Shown here in pieces: positions 35,656 through 44,858 of a stretch of DNA of 61,253 nt. Location of the stretch: NCBI GenBank assembly GCA_020850535.1, contig JADZEM010000090.1, forward strand, positions 1 through 61,253, given 5' to 3'. This DNA is from Chloroflexota bacterium (GTDB lineage Bacteria > Chloroflexota > UBA6077 > JACCZL01). The notes beneath the pieces were generated by a model. It ran no database searches and was not told the DNA's origin. It saw only the letters and a program-made list of their open reading frames with translations. Numbering within the stretch: position 1 is the first letter of the stretch; each line of letters begins with the position of its first letter. Made by a program: the position numbers and the translations under genes.

Positions 35656-36072
35656 CTACTCCGTGCCCATCTCGATCACGTGGTGCGGCTTGATCACCAG
35701 CGTCACCCGCTGCTCGCCCTCGCGGCGGAACGGGTACTTCTCCTTGCCGAGATACTTGAACGCCAGCCGGTCGATCTGGTCGTCCGCGCCCTCGTGCCGC
35801 CGCTCGACGATGGTGCCCCGCACCACGACGAAGCGCCAGGCGTTGGCGCTGTCTGCCACGCTCACCGCGACGCGGTTGTCGTTGGCGACGTTCTTCGTCT
35901 TCACCCGGCCCTCGGCGGTGTTGACGTAGATCGTCGCGCCGTCATCCTCGACGTCAATCCAGACCGGGGTGGTCTGCGGCGATCCGTCAGCCATCAAGGT
36001 GACGAAATGGGCGAGCTGTGGCTCCTTGAGCAGCTTGACGCCACCGGCGGAGATACGATCAGCCTTTGGCAT
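35656..36072 (-). CDS. PPOX-class F420-dependent oxidoreductase-like protein
   Basis: The 138-residue split-barrel protein has TLMADGSPQTTPVWIDVEDD, then VNTAEGRVKTKNVANDNRVA and a C-terminal KYPFRREGEQRVTLVI. The TPVW and TAxGRxKxKN motifs are those of pyridoxamine-phosphate-oxidase-like proteins that bind F420 in Actinobacteria and Chloroflexota. The family reduces unsaturated substrates with F420H2; the substrate is unknown. ATG 36072 follows GAGGGAGA. It lies downstream of the FAD oxidoreductase gene on the same strand, 157 bp apart. Confidence 0.9.
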   Translation of the reverse strand: MPKADRISAGGVKLLKEPQLAHFVTLMADGSPQTTPVWIDVEDDGATIYVNTAEGRVKTKNVANDNRVAVSVADSANAWRFVVVRGTIVERRHEGADDQIDRLAFKYLGKEKYPFRREGEQRVTLVIKPHHVIEMGTE

Positions 36073-36229
36073 GCGAGACGGTCTCCCTCTGTCACACGAT
36101 CGAACGAGTACAGCAACGTGCTACAGCAGATGCACGCTTCGGCGATGCATCGTCTGTGCCGGAGAAAACGGTCCAACGTTGAACGATATTCCCGTCACAC
36201 AGGCGGCAGTCCGTGACGGGAACCAGAGG

Positions 36230-37564
36230 CTAGACGGCGGCTGGCACGGCCGGCACTTCGAGAATGCCTCCCTGACCGACGATTCGCGATTGGAGGGCTG
36301 GCACGTCCACCTCCGGCACACGTCTGCCCGATTCGACGGCCAGCGCCGCCGCGATGCCGGCCGCCTGACCCATGCCCATCGCCGTGGCCGTCAGGCGGCT
36401 GGACGCCAGCGCGGCGGACGTCGCGGAGTGGCAGCGGCCGGCCACCAGCAGGTTGCCGACGCCCTGAGGCACCAGCGTCCCGTACGAGATATCGTAGGGC
36501 GGCACCAGATGCTCGGTGTGCTGCGTCGCCGCCGCGTTTCCGTGCCGGTCGAGCTTGCCGCCGCCAAGCACGACGGCATCGTCCCGGCGCCGGCCGGCCC
36601 AGACATCCTGCTCCGTGAGCATCGCCAGCCCGACGATCCGCCGCGACTCCCGCGCGCCGGCAGTCGGCCCGGTCGCCATCATGTAGGCGTCCCGGAACTC
36701 GGGCAGGTTCTCCTTCAGCAAGTGGAACATCGTCCAGGCGTCCTTGCGTCCCTGGATCTCCGCCCGCGTCCAGTCGGCCGGGTCGGTCATGTTGCCCGGG
36801 ACGCGTGTCGCGTTGAAGTACAGGTCGTGCGCCATGAAGCGGGCCGGCCACGGCCCGCCGAACGATCCGAGCTTGCCCTCGGCGTGCGCGCGCTGGAACA
36901 GCTCCGTGCAACGGTCGCGCAGGGCCATGTCGGCCGGCGCATGGACGTCGATGACCCGAAAATGCAGGCTCATCGGCTGGATCGGGTCGTTCACCTCGTA
37001 AGGCGCGCCAGCCCAGGCCGCCACGTCGGCGTCGCCAGTGCAGTCGACGACCACCTTCGGCTGGATCGCCACCAGCCCGGCCTTGTTGCTGACGATGACC
37101 GCCTCGATCTGTCCGTCCCGCGTGACGGCGTCCGCCACCTGGGTGTGGTAGAGCACCTGGACGCCGGCATCCAGCAGGATCTCGTCTGCCGCCCTCTTGA
37201 AGCGTTCTGGCTCCGTGGTGGGCGTGATCCAGTCCGGATGCTCAGCAACCTGACTGATCTCGCCGTTGTAGGTGAAGCAGCTTGTGCGTGGATCACGCCC
37301 CTTCAGGATGCCCATTCTGTCAAGCATCTCAAAGACCACGCCGCCAACAACCGGGCGACCGGATCGCGTATCGATCAGGCCATCAAATGCCGACCCGATC
37401 ACTGCTGTAAAGAATCCGCCTGAGAATCCCATGCGCTCGACGAGCAGCGTTCGCGCGCCGCTGCGTGCAGCCGCCACCGCCGCGCCAATGCCGGCAAGGC
37501 CACCACCGCAGACCAGCACATCGGTCTGCACGGTGGTCGGAATGGTGCGTGCATAGGTGTACAT
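36230..37564 (-). CDS. FAD-dependent oxidoreductase (FAD-binding 'FAD_oxidored' type)
   Basis: The 444-residue flavoprotein has the dinucleotide-binding start VLVCGGGLAGIGAAVAAARSG followed by LLVERMGFSGG. The second nucleotide-contact region is VVVDCTGDADVAAWAGAPYE and the C-terminal FAD closure is YDISYGTLVPQGVGNLLVAG. This arrangement belongs to the FAD_oxidored family found near sugar and amino-sugar catabolic genes. ATG 37564 is used, with GGGGAGGA upstream. The longer frame to 37597 adds residues before the beta-strand and is less likely. Confidence 0.9.
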   Translation of the reverse strand: MYTYARTIPTTVQTDVLVCGGGLAGIGAAVAAARSGARTLLVERMGFSGGFFTAVIGSAFDGLIDTRSGRPVVGGVVFEMLDRMGILKGRDPRTSCFTYNGEISQVAEHPDWITPTTEPERFKRAADEILLDAGVQVLYHTQVADAVTRDGQIEAVIVSNKAGLVAIQPKVVVDCTGDADVAAWAGAPYEVNDPIQPMSLHFRVIDVHAPADMALRDRCTELFQRAHAEGKLGSFGGPWPARFMAHDLYFNATRVPGNMTDPADWTRAEIQGRKDAWTMFHLLKENLPEFRDAYMMATGPTAGARESRRIVGLAMLTEQDVWAGRRRDDAVVLGGGKLDRHGNAAATQHTEHLVPPYDISYGTLVPQGVGNLLVAGRCHSATSAALASSRLTATAMGMGQAAGIAAALAVESGRRVPEVDVPALQSRIVGQGGILEVPAVPAAV

Positions 37565-38057
37565 TGAGAGATCATCCTCCCCGGGGCCAGCAGTCAACCA
37601 GCCAGCATGATGCTATCTGACGCCGAGGGCCCAGGCCACCGCGCCGATCTGCCCCACGACAACGGGCGACCGGCCGCGCGAAGCCGTGTGGATTGTCGGC
37701 GGGTGGCGCGGATCCAGGCAGCAGCCGCGCAGCCCACCCTCGCAGGACGTCGACGTCCACTGTGCAAACTATGTGGAGAACGATGGAACCATCTTCACCG
37801 CGAGGCTCGCACGCAACAGCGCAGGCAAGAGCCACGCAATTCTGCGCGCAGCTTGCGAAATCCTCATGAAATGCAGACAGGACCGCCGGCCCTCTACGGC
37901 ACCGGATGTGCATGTTCCAGGAATATCGGCGCAGACTCCTGACACATTGCACGCATCATGCCGTGATGTTTCTGCCAAATTCCCACCGTTTCAGCCTTGC
38001 ACACTGGCGTACGCTCCGACGTATGATTTCTGCGAGCCTTTCCTCAGGTGTTACAAC
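37565..38057. other. Intergenic DNA, no recognised gene
   Basis: This 490-bp divergent region separates the FAD oxidoreductase and a small plus-strand gene. It becomes AT-richer towards 37970-38057, where promoter elements for the small gene are likely, but no good -35/-10 pair is visible. No hairpin or repeat stands out. Confidence 0.4.
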
Positions 38058-38369
38058 ATGCCGCAGTTTCGTGAAGTTGATGTTTCCGCAAAGCAGCGGG
38101 TTAAGCAGCGGACCAAGGGGTATCAGGAGCGGGAGCCATTCCGGCAGGCTATCCTGAACCTGTCTGCCGATAAGGCCATCGAACTTGCGCCCGAGCGCGG
38201 TGAGTCTCTTCGCAAGTTGAAGCTGAATCTCGCTCGTGCAGGCAAGGAAGTTGGCCGGCCGATCTCTTATGGTGAGTCAACCGATGGCACGATCATCGCC
38301 TGGCTTGCCGATGGCGAAGGAGGCCAGAAGCGACGCCGCCCGCGCAAGGCCGGTGTCGAGGGTTCGTAG
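38058..38369 (+). CDS. Small basic hypothetical protein
   Basis: The 103-residue product is rich in Lys and Arg, with a Lys/Arg start (VSAKQRVKQRTKGYQEREP), a central region FRQAILNLSADKAIELAPER, then GESLRKLKLNLARAGKEVGR and a basic tail QKRRRPRKAG. The central Glu/Leu helix with a basic end could bind nucleic acid, but I do not recognise a family. ATG 38058 gives a compact protein; an in-frame open stretch upstream to 37686 looks non-coding. A strong hairpin follows its stop, which supports its being a real transcription unit. Confidence 0.6.
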   Translation: MPQFREVDVSAKQRVKQRTKGYQEREPFRQAILNLSADKAIELAPERGESLRKLKLNLARAGKEVGRPISYGESTDGTIIAWLADGEGGQKRRRPRKAGVEGS

Positions 38370-38531
38370 CACATCAGCGCGTGCCTGACGCCGAAGACGC
38401 GCGCCTCTCGCCGTGATCCTGTCAGGATAGTCTTGACAATCTCGGTGAGTACGTCTGCGCCTTCCGCGCCAACATCTTGCTGGCAGCATCGCGCCGAACG
38501 GCGCGCAGCATCAGCATTCTCGTACCAGATC

Positions 38532-38565
38532 GGGCCGTCGCCAGCGCACACGTTGGCGACGGCCC
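38532..38565. terminator. Strong bidirectional hairpin between convergent genes
   Basis: GGGCCGTCGCCA (38532-38543) and TGGCGACGGCCC (38554-38565) pair perfectly over a 10-base loop. It lies between the stop of the small plus gene and the stop of the minus-strand alcohol dehydrogenase, a typical place for a shared terminator. No T tract is evident. Confidence 0.6.
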
Positions 38566-38575
38566 GACTGCATTC

Positions 38576-39595
38576 CTACGGCGTGACGAGGGTCTTCACC
38601 CCGCGCCGATTGCTGGCGGCCGAGAAAGCGTCATGGACCCGCGGCAGCGGGAACCGCGTCCCGAGCAGCGGCTCGACATCCAGGATCGCCAGCAGCTCGA
38701 CGGCCCGACGGAACTCCTGGGCGCGGATGAACGACGTACGGATCGTCAACTCGCGCTCGAAGAGCTCGTACGACTTGAGCGTCAGCTCGGCGGTTGCCGG
38801 CGGCACGCCCACCAGCACGACCGTCCCGCTGCGCCTCGGCAGCGAGATCGCCGTCTGCGCCGTGACGACCGCGCCCACCGCCTCAAAGGCCACGTCCACG
38901 CCAACCCCGTGCGTCGCCGCGAGCAGCCGCTCACGGGGATCCTCGGCCATCGGGTCGATGGCGAGATCGGCCCCAAGCTGCAACGCCAGCGCCCGCCGCT
39001 CGGCGTCCGGCTCGGAGACGGCCACCAGGGATGCGCCGGATCGCTTCGCCAGTTGCACCAGCAGCAGACCGATGGTCCCTGAGCCGACGATGGCGACCGT
39101 GCCGCCCGCACGCAGGCCGGCCCGCTCCGAGGCCCGCAGGCAGCAGGAGAGCGGCTCGGCAATCGCGCCGTACTCCACCGGCACGCCGTCCGGCAGCGTG
39201 AAGGCTGTCATCTCGGGCACGCGCAGGTACTCGGCAAACCCGCCGATCAACGACGTCCGCTTCGCACACATGTACGGCAGCGCTTCATGGCAGTAGAAGC
39301 AGGCGCCGCATGGGATGTTCGGGTCGATGGCGACAGACGCGCCGACCTCGACTGACGTGACGTCTGGCCCGACCGCCACGACCGTCCCAGACATCTCGTG
39401 GCCGAGGATTCGCGGCGGCTTGTAGAGCGGGATCGATCCGTCCAGCAGGTGCAGGTCGGTGGCGCAGATGCCACAGGCCGCCACCCGGATCAGCACGTCG
39501 CGCCCCCGCGGCAGCGGCACCGGCTGCCGTTCAAGACGCATGTCGTCAACCCCGCGCCACATCGCGCAGGCCATATCCGCGGGCAACGTCGGCAT
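38576..39595 (-). CDS. Zinc-dependent alcohol dehydrogenase (MDR family)
   Basis: The 339-residue medium-chain dehydrogenase resembles sorbitol/threonine dehydrogenases. Catalytic zinc ligands are Cys44 (CGICATD) and His66-Glu67 (LGHEMSG). The structural zinc site has four cysteines (96, 99, 102, 110 in PCGACFYCHEALPYMC), and the NAD-binding motif is GSGTIG. It would oxidise a polyol or sugar alcohol in the cytosol. A flavin reductase gene lies 57 bp upstream on the same strand, so the two may be co-transcribed. The start codon is the first ATG of the frame. Confidence 0.93.
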   Translation of the reverse strand: MPTLPADMACAMWRGVDDMRLERQPVPLPRGRDVLIRVAACGICATDLHLLDGSIPLYKPPRILGHEMSGTVVAVGPDVTSVEVGASVAIDPNIPCGACFYCHEALPYMCAKRTSLIGGFAEYLRVPEMTAFTLPDGVPVEYGAIAEPLSCCLRASERAGLRAGGTVAIVGSGTIGLLLVQLAKRSGASLVAVSEPDAERRALALQLGADLAIDPMAEDPRERLLAATHGVGVDVAFEAVGAVVTAQTAISLPRRSGTVVLVGVPPATAELTLKSYELFERELTIRTSFIRAQEFRRAVELLAILDVEPLLGTRFPLPRVHDAFSAASNRRGVKTLVTP

Positions 39596-39652
39596 GAAGC
39601 CCTCCCTCCAGGGCGAGAACAGTGTCAGTGTGGCGAGAGCAGCCGCCGCGAG

Positions 39653-40129
39653 CTAGGCAAGCTGGCGGTACTGCCCCCGGAAATAGGTGAGCGGCGCGCC
39701 CTCGTTCGCGGTGCCGTCGAGGATCTCGCCGATGAAGATGGTGTGGTCGCCGCCGTCCACCACCTGGTGCACCTTGCACTCGATCCAGGCCAGGACGCCG
39801 TCGAGAAGCGGTGCGCCACTCTCCGGGCCGAGGCGGTAGGCGACGCCCTCGAACTTGTCCGGGATCTTGCTGGCGAACCGCCGCGAGATCTCCTCCTGGT
39901 CACTGGCCAGGATATTCACGGCGAACGTGCCGGCCTCGGCGATCGCCCCGATGGACTCCGAGCGGTTGTCGATACTGATCAGGCAGAGCCGTGGCTCCAG
40001 CGACACCGAGCTGAACGCGCTGGCCGTGAGGCCCCGCACGACATCATCCGGCCCCCTGCTGGTGATCACCGTGACGCTGCTGGCAAACGACGCCATCAGC
40101 GTGAAGAACTGCTCGCGTGTGATGGACAC
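39653..40129 (-). CDS. Flavin reductase family protein
   Basis: The 158-residue FMN-binding split-barrel protein of the flavin reductase-like domain family includes FASSVTVITSRGPDDVVRGL, TASAFSSVSLEPRLCLISID, TFAVNILASDQEEISRRFAS and the end LTYFRGQYRQL. It supplies reduced flavin to a monooxygenase or acts directly as an NAD(P)H:FMN reductase. GTG 40129 follows GGAGGCCAGG and gives the normal N terminus (ITREQFFTLMASF). No partner monooxygenase lies next to it; the LLM-class oxidoreductase at 46.3 kb is a conceivable partner. Confidence 0.9.
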   Translation of the reverse strand: MSITREQFFTLMASFASSVTVITSRGPDDVVRGLTASAFSSVSLEPRLCLISIDNRSESIGAIAEAGTFAVNILASDQEEISRRFASKIPDKFEGVAYRLGPESGAPLLDGVLAWIECKVHQVVDGGDHTIFIGEILDGTANEGAPLTYFRGQYRQLA

Positions 40130-40363
40130 CCCTGGCCTCCAGATCCTCAGCCCGGCGCCGTGGCGCCGGCGGTCCTTCACCGTTGCGCCGAAGCCGCGTC
40201 GGCCGGGCAGGCGACGGCGGTTCGGATCGCGCGGGCAGTAGAGTGTAGACAGACCGCGCCGGATAGTCGAGTCGGGCCTGCCATCAGCGCGCGGGCGGCG
40301 CGGTCGAACGGCGAGCCGGTGGCATGGTAGCCTCCCAGCGGACCTCACCCTGGGAGGAAAGCA

Positions 40364-41083
40364 ATGCAGCTTAAAGGTCGCGTGGCCGTGATCACGGGCG
40401 CCGGCACCGGTATCGGGCGCTCCACGGCCATCCTGCTGGCGAAAGAAGGCGCGGCCGTCGTCGTGGCGGCGCGCACGACCTCGGACCTCGACTCAGTGGT
40501 TCAGGAGATCACGGCGGCTGGCGGCAAGGCGCTGGCCATCACGACGGACGTGAGCGTCGAGGAACAGGCCGAAGCGCTGATCGCCAAGACCCTCGAAGCG
40601 TTCGGGCGGGTGGATATCCTCGTCAACAACGCCGGCACCAACGTGCGTGCGCCCATCGATCAGGTCAAGACGGCAGACTGGAACACGATCATCGGCTCGA
40701 ACCTGAACGGGACATTCTTCTGCACCCGGGCCGTCGTCGGGCCGATGAAGGCGCAGGGGTTCGGCAAGATCATCAACGTCTCATCCGGAGCCGGCAAGCG
40801 CGGCAGTGCGACCCGGCCATCCTACTCGGCGGCCAAGCACGGCGTCGTGGGCTTTGGCGACGCCGTGGCGAAGGACTTGAAGGAGACGGGCATCGCCGTG
40901 ACCACGGTGCTGCCTGGGCCGATCCTCACGCCGCTGCGCCGCCGGAGCGTCCCGGACGAAGATCCGAACCTGTTGATCGGCGCGGAGGAAGTGGCCGAGG
41001 TGATCCTGTTCCTGTCCACGCGCGGGCGCGACGTGATCATCCCGGAAGTGGCGATCTACCCACGAGCGTTCATCCCGGCCTGA
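40364..41083 (+). CDS. SDR family oxidoreductase
   Basis: The 239-residue classical short-chain dehydrogenase has cofactor motif TGAGTGIG (11-18), NNAG (about 88-91), catalytic Ser in INVSSGAG and Tyr-x-x-x-Lys in YSAAK. The Arg in VVAARTT after the second strand favours NADP(H). It resembles 3-oxoacyl-ACP reductase-like enzymes, but the substrate is unknown. ATG 40364 follows GGGAGGAAAG. It is divergent from the flavin reductase and convergent with the peptide importer operon. Confidence 0.93.
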   Translation: MQLKGRVAVITGAGTGIGRSTAILLAKEGAAVVVAARTTSDLDSVVQEITAAGGKALAITTDVSVEEQAEALIAKTLEAFGRVDILVNNAGTNVRAPIDQVKTADWNTIIGSNLNGTFFCTRAVVGPMKAQGFGKIINVSSGAGKRGSATRPSYSAAKHGVVGFGDAVAKDLKETGIAVTTVLPGPILTPLRRRSVPDEDPNLLIGAEEVAEVILFLSTRGRDVIIPEVAIYPRAFIPA

Positions 41084-41119
41084 CCCTCCGGAAGGCCTAC
41101 ACCCCGCAGTCGCGGGATC

Positions 41120-41196
41120 TTCCCGATCACTGCACTCGTGCTCGTCCAGGGAAGCTCCCTCCGCTTCGCTCGTGCCTCGCTTCGGTCGGGATGACG
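41120..41196. repeat. Half of a GTCATCCCGA-type palindromic repeat
   Basis: The end TTCGGTCGGGATGACGGCGG matches the right arm of the 51196-51336 element (TTCAGTCGGGATGACGGCGG). The internal CTCGTGCCTCGC arm is also related. It sits between convergent genes. Confidence 0.55.
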
Positions 41197-41207
41197 GCGG
41201 GCGGCGC

Positions 41208-42203
41208 CTACCGGCCGCCCTGGCCCGCCCGGCGCATCCACGGGTCGAAGGCGTCCAGCAGCGCGTCGCCCACGATGTTGCAGGCCAGCACCGTGAGCGC
41301 CAGCGCGCCAGCCGGCCCGAGGATCAGGTGCGGGTTGCCGCCCCGCGCCGCGTTCGCGCCGGACAGGATCATCGCGCCCCAGCTCGGCGTGGGCGGCTGC
41401 ACCCCGATGCCGATGAACGACAGCGCTGCCTCCACCAGGATCACGCGCGGGATGCCGAGCGTCGTGGCGACCACAATCGCCGGCAGGACGTTCGGCAGCA
41501 GGTGCCGCGCGATGATGCGGCCCGTCGAAGCGCCCGACGCCCGCGCCGACTCGATGAACTCGCGCTGCTTGAGCGAGATAACCTGGCCGCGCACCAGCCG
41601 TGCGACCGTCAGCCAGGAGACCAGCGCCAGCGAGAGAAAGATGCCGAGCATCCCGGCCATCATCGCGTCCAGGCCGCCGAGCAGCCCGAAAAGGCCGCCG
41701 GCATCGGCCTTCAGCCCGGCCCGCAACGAGGTCACCACGATGATGATGAGCAACAGGTCCGGGAAGCTGTAGAGCACGTCGATGGCCCGCGAGAGGGCCG
41801 TATCGATCCAGCCGCCGAAGTAGCCGGCAGCGGCCCCGACCGGCACGCCGATCATCAGGATCAGTACCTGGGCCACGATGGCAACCGAGAGCGAGATGCG
41901 GCCACCGTAGATCAGGCGGGTGAGCAGGTCGCGGCCAAGCTCGTCGTTGCCGAGCCAGTGCGCCGCCGACGGGCCGCGCCGCGCCAGGGCCACGTTCTGG
42001 GCGCTCGGCGCGTACGGGGCGATCAGGTCGGCAAGCAGCGCGCTCAGCAGCAGCAGCGCCAGCAGCCCCAGGCCGAACAGCGCGAACCTGCTGGCTCGAA
42101 GCTGCCGCCACGCCAGCAGCCACGGGCTTGACGGCCGGACCGTGCGAACGCCCCCTGCGCCCCGCGCCGAGCCGGCCGCCGGCGCAAGGGCCAGGTCAGC
42201 CAT
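41208..42203 (-). CDS. Peptide/nickel-type ABC transporter permease (DppC-like)
   Basis: The 331-residue inner-membrane protein is of the oligopeptide permease C type. An N-terminal span (FALFGLGLLALLLLSALLADLI) is followed by the family motif WLGNDELGRDLLTRLIYGGR, five more spans and the EAA loop EFIESARASGASTGRIIARH. A long Gly/Leu-rich insertion (about 195-225) is unusual. ATG 42203 overlaps the dppB-like stop by 8 bp, so translation is coupled. No ATPase (DppD/DppF) gene follows within the window. Confidence 0.94.
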   Translation of the reverse strand: MADLALAPAAGSARGAGGVRTVRPSSPWLLAWRQLRASRFALFGLGLLALLLLSALLADLIAPYAPSAQNVALARRGPSAAHWLGNDELGRDLLTRLIYGGRISLSVAIVAQVLILMIGVPVGAAAGYFGGWIDTALSRAIDVLYSFPDLLLIIIVVTSLRAGLKADAGGLFGLLGGLDAMMAGMLGIFLSLALVSWLTVARLVRGQVISLKQREFIESARASGASTGRIIARHLLPNVLPAIVVATTLGIPRVILVEAALSFIGIGVQPPTPSWGAMILSGANAARGGNPHLILGPAGALALTVLACNIVGDALLDAFDPWMRRAGQGGR

Positions 42204-43116
42204 ACCGAATCCTCGGGTCCAGCAGCGCATAGCTCAGGTCAACGGCGAGATTGACCAGGGCGACGACCGTCGTCATCAAGAGCGTCACGCCCATCAGCAG
42301 CGGATAGTCGCGGCTGGTGACGCTGGTCACGAACTGCCGACCGATGCCCGGCACGGCAAAGACGGTCTCGACGTAGAACGAGCCGACCAGCACCTCGGCC
42401 AGCAGGATGCCGCCAATCGTGATGACCGGGATCAGCGCGTTGCGGAGCGCGTGCCGCCGCACCACCAGCCCCTCGCGGAGCCCCTTGGAGCGGGCCGTCC
42501 GCACGTAGTCTGCCGACAGCACCTCGATCAGCGAGGCGCGCGTGGCCCGCGCCAGCAGCGACATCGGGAACAGGCTCAGCGTGATGGCCGGCAAGATGTG
42601 GTGCTGCCAGCCGTCGATCCCTCCGGGCGGAAGCCACGCAAGCTGCAGCGCGAAGACCCAGATCAGGATCGGGCCGACCACGAACGACGGCAGCGAGACG
42701 CCGAGCACCGAGATCACCAGGGCGGCCCGGTCGGCGACGGACTGGTAGCGCACGGCGGCCATGACGCCCAGGGGGATTCCGAGCAACACGGCGAGGCTCA
42801 TCGCCAGCGCTCCGATCCGCAATGAGACAGGGAAGAGCTCGCGGATGATGTCGCCGACGCCCCGCGCGACCCGCGAGTACGACGGGCCGAAATCAAAGCG
42901 CGTCACGACGCCGCCCAGATAGTCCAGGTACTGCTGCCAGAGCGGCCGGTCCAGCCCGTACTTCTGGTTCAACTGCGCGATGGCCTGGGGTGGGACCGGC
43001 TTCTCACGATCCCACGGGCCGCCGGGCGTCAGGTGGTAGAGGGTGAACGTCAGCGTGTACACGGTCAGCCAGACCGGCAGCAGGATCAGGACCCGCCGTA
43101 CGACGTAGCGGGTCAC
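42196..43116 (-). CDS. Peptide/nickel-type ABC transporter permease (DppB-like)
   Basis: The 306-residue permease begins TRYVVRRVLILLPVWLTVYT, the usual DppB start. It has the motif YGLDRPLWQQYLDYL in the first loop, six spans and the EAA loop YVRTARSKGLREGLVVRRHA. It pairs with the adjacent DppC-like subunit. GTG 43116 is preferred; the long open frame reaching 44163 overlaps the binding-protein gene and is spurious. The start is 50 bp after the binding-protein stop, consistent with one operon. Confidence 0.94.
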   Translation of the reverse strand: MTRYVVRRVLILLPVWLTVYTLTFTLYHLTPGGPWDREKPVPPQAIAQLNQKYGLDRPLWQQYLDYLGGVVTRFDFGPSYSRVARGVGDIIRELFPVSLRIGALAMSLAVLLGIPLGVMAAVRYQSVADRAALVISVLGVSLPSFVVGPILIWVFALQLAWLPPGGIDGWQHHILPAITLSLFPMSLLARATRASLIEVLSADYVRTARSKGLREGLVVRRHALRNALIPVITIGGILLAEVLVGSFYVETVFAVPGIGRQFVTSVTSRDYPLLMGVTLLMTTVVALVNLAVDLSYALLDPRIRYG

Positions 43117-43166
43117 GACAGGGTTTCCACAGTCACGATCAAGACTTCGAGAACCAGAATCGAGGC

Positions 43167-44858
43167 CTACCGGGCGTCGAGGGACATCGTGCGGAGCGGC
43201 GTCAGGCCGAGCACGCGCGCCGGGTCGTACCCCTTCAGGTACGGCTTCACCAGCGAGCGAATCTCGTAGTGGAACAACGGGATGTGCGGATACTCCTGCG
43301 CCATGATCGCGTCGGCCTGCTGGTACTGCGCGGCACGACGGGCATCGTCCTGCTCGCCAGTCGCCTGCCGCACCAGGGCGTCGAACTGGGCGTTCTTCCA
43401 GCCGCCGTTGAAAGAGGTCGGGTCGCTGGCCGAGTCCCAGAGCAGGTTGTACCAGTTGTTCGGATCCTCGTAGTCCGAGAACCAGGAGCCACGGAACAGG
43501 TCGCCGCGCTGCGTCCACTCGTCTCCCCGGCGGAAGCGCAAGAACGTCGCCCACTCCATCGATTCGAGCTTGACGGTGATGCCGAGCGTGTCCAGCCAGC
43601 GCGCCTGGAGGTACTCGGCGAAGATCCGCCACTCGGCGCTCGTGTTGTAGGTGAAGGTGATCGTCGGGAACCCACGACCGCCCGGATAGCCGGCGTCGGC
43701 CAGCAGTTGCTGGGCCTTCGCCACATCGTCGTGCGGCCAGAGATCGGGCTGCCGGCCGATGATGCCATCGGGATGCAGCCCGTAGGCCGGCTCGCCGGCC
43801 CGCTTCAGGACGGCATCGAGGATCAGGCGGCGGTCGAGCGCCAGCCCGAGCGCCTGCCGCACGCGCGCATCCTGAAAGTGTGGCTGGCGGTGATTGATCG
43901 CCAGGAACGCCGTGGCGGACTGCTCGATCGGAATCACCTGGCTGGAGAGAACCGGATCGGCCAGGATGCGGTCGATCTGGGTCGTCGGCAGCTCGGCCGG
44001 CACGCCCGCGCCCGTCGTATCGATCTCGCCGGCCTCGTAGGCGGCCAGCATCTGCTCGCTGCCATCCTCCGGGAACGCCCGGAAGACGGCGCGCTGAATG
44101 CGCGGCTTCTGCCCGACGTACCGCTCGTTGCGCTCCAGCACGATGCGCGTCTCGTGGACCCACTCCTTGAGTGTGAACGGCCCGTTGGTGACGATCGTGG
44201 CTGGCTCGGTCCAGGCGTCGCCGTTCGCCTCGATGGTGTCCTGGCGCAGCGGGAACAGTGTCCAGGTCGAGGCCAGACGCAGGAAGTAGCTGGCCGGCTT
44301 CTCCAGCGTGACCACCAGGGTGCGGTCGTCCAGGGCCTGCACGCCAAGCTGCTCGGGATCCAGGTTCCCATCGTTGATGGCCTGGGCGTTCTTCACGGGG
44401 AAGAGCGCGTTCGCGTACGGCGAGGCCGTGACGGGGCTGACGTTTCGCTTCCAGGCCCAGGCGTAGTCAGCGGCCGTGACCGCCTTCCCATCCGACCACG
44501 TCGGCCCCTGCCGCAGCTTGAACGTGTAGGTGAGGCCATCGCCGGAGATCTGCCACGACTCGGCCCCCACGCCCGAGACGCCACCGTAGGCATCGTAGGC
44601 CACCAACCCATCGAACAGCTGGGCGATGATGTCGATGGAGGCGGAATCCTCGGCGAGGCCGGGATCAAGCGTGGGGGGCTCAATCGACGGGAGACGCACC
44701 TCGCCGGCCGCCCCCTGCTGAGCAAGCGGGACGGCCTGCCGGGCCGAACCAGCCGCCGACGCTGCCTGCACACCCTGGGGAGCCGAACCGTACACCGCGA
44801 TCAGTGGAGCCGCGACCGCAAGCGAGCCAAACCGAACCAGGAACTCACGCCGACGCAT
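43167..44858 (-). CDS. Peptide ABC transporter substrate-binding protein (SBP_bac_5)
   Basis: The 563-residue periplasmic or exported binding protein is of the OppA/DppA family. MRRREFLVRFGSLAVAAPLI is a twin-arginine signal with a likely signal peptidase I site near GVQA. Unlike the two sugar-binding proteins it has no lipobox cysteine. Family features are IEPPTLDPGLAEDSAS, LTYTFKLRQGPTWSDGKAVT, then RQALGLALDRR and the C-terminal QQADAIMAQEYPHIPLFH. ATG 44858 follows AGGAGGGA. It is the first gene of a three-gene importer operon. Confidence 0.94.
   Translation of the reverse strand: MRRREFLVRFGSLAVAAPLIAVYGSAPQGVQAASAAGSARQAVPLAQQGAAGEVRLPSIEPPTLDPGLAEDSASIDIIAQLFDGLVAYDAYGGVSGVGAESWQISGDGLTYTFKLRQGPTWSDGKAVTAADYAWAWKRNVSPVTASPYANALFPVKNAQAINDGNLDPEQLGVQALDDRTLVVTLEKPASYFLRLASTWTLFPLRQDTIEANGDAWTEPATIVTNGPFTLKEWVHETRIVLERNERYVGQKPRIQRAVFRAFPEDGSEQMLAAYEAGEIDTTGAGVPAELPTTQIDRILADPVLSSQVIPIEQSATAFLAINHRQPHFQDARVRQALGLALDRRLILDAVLKRAGEPAYGLHPDGIIGRQPDLWPHDDVAKAQQLLADAGYPGGRGFPTITFTYNTSAEWRIFAEYLQARWLDTLGITVKLESMEWATFLRFRRGDEWTQRGDLFRGSWFSDYEDPNNWYNLLWDSASDPTSFNGGWKNAQFDALVRQATGEQDDARRAAQYQQADAIMAQEYPHIPLFHYEIRSLVKPYLKGYDPARVLGLTPLRTMSLDAR

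Noticed and set aside
42196-44163. A 655-codon fusion of an upstream stretch with the DppB-like permease
   Set aside because: The N-terminal 300 codons are the binding-protein gene read in the wrong frame; the permease starts at GTG 43116.
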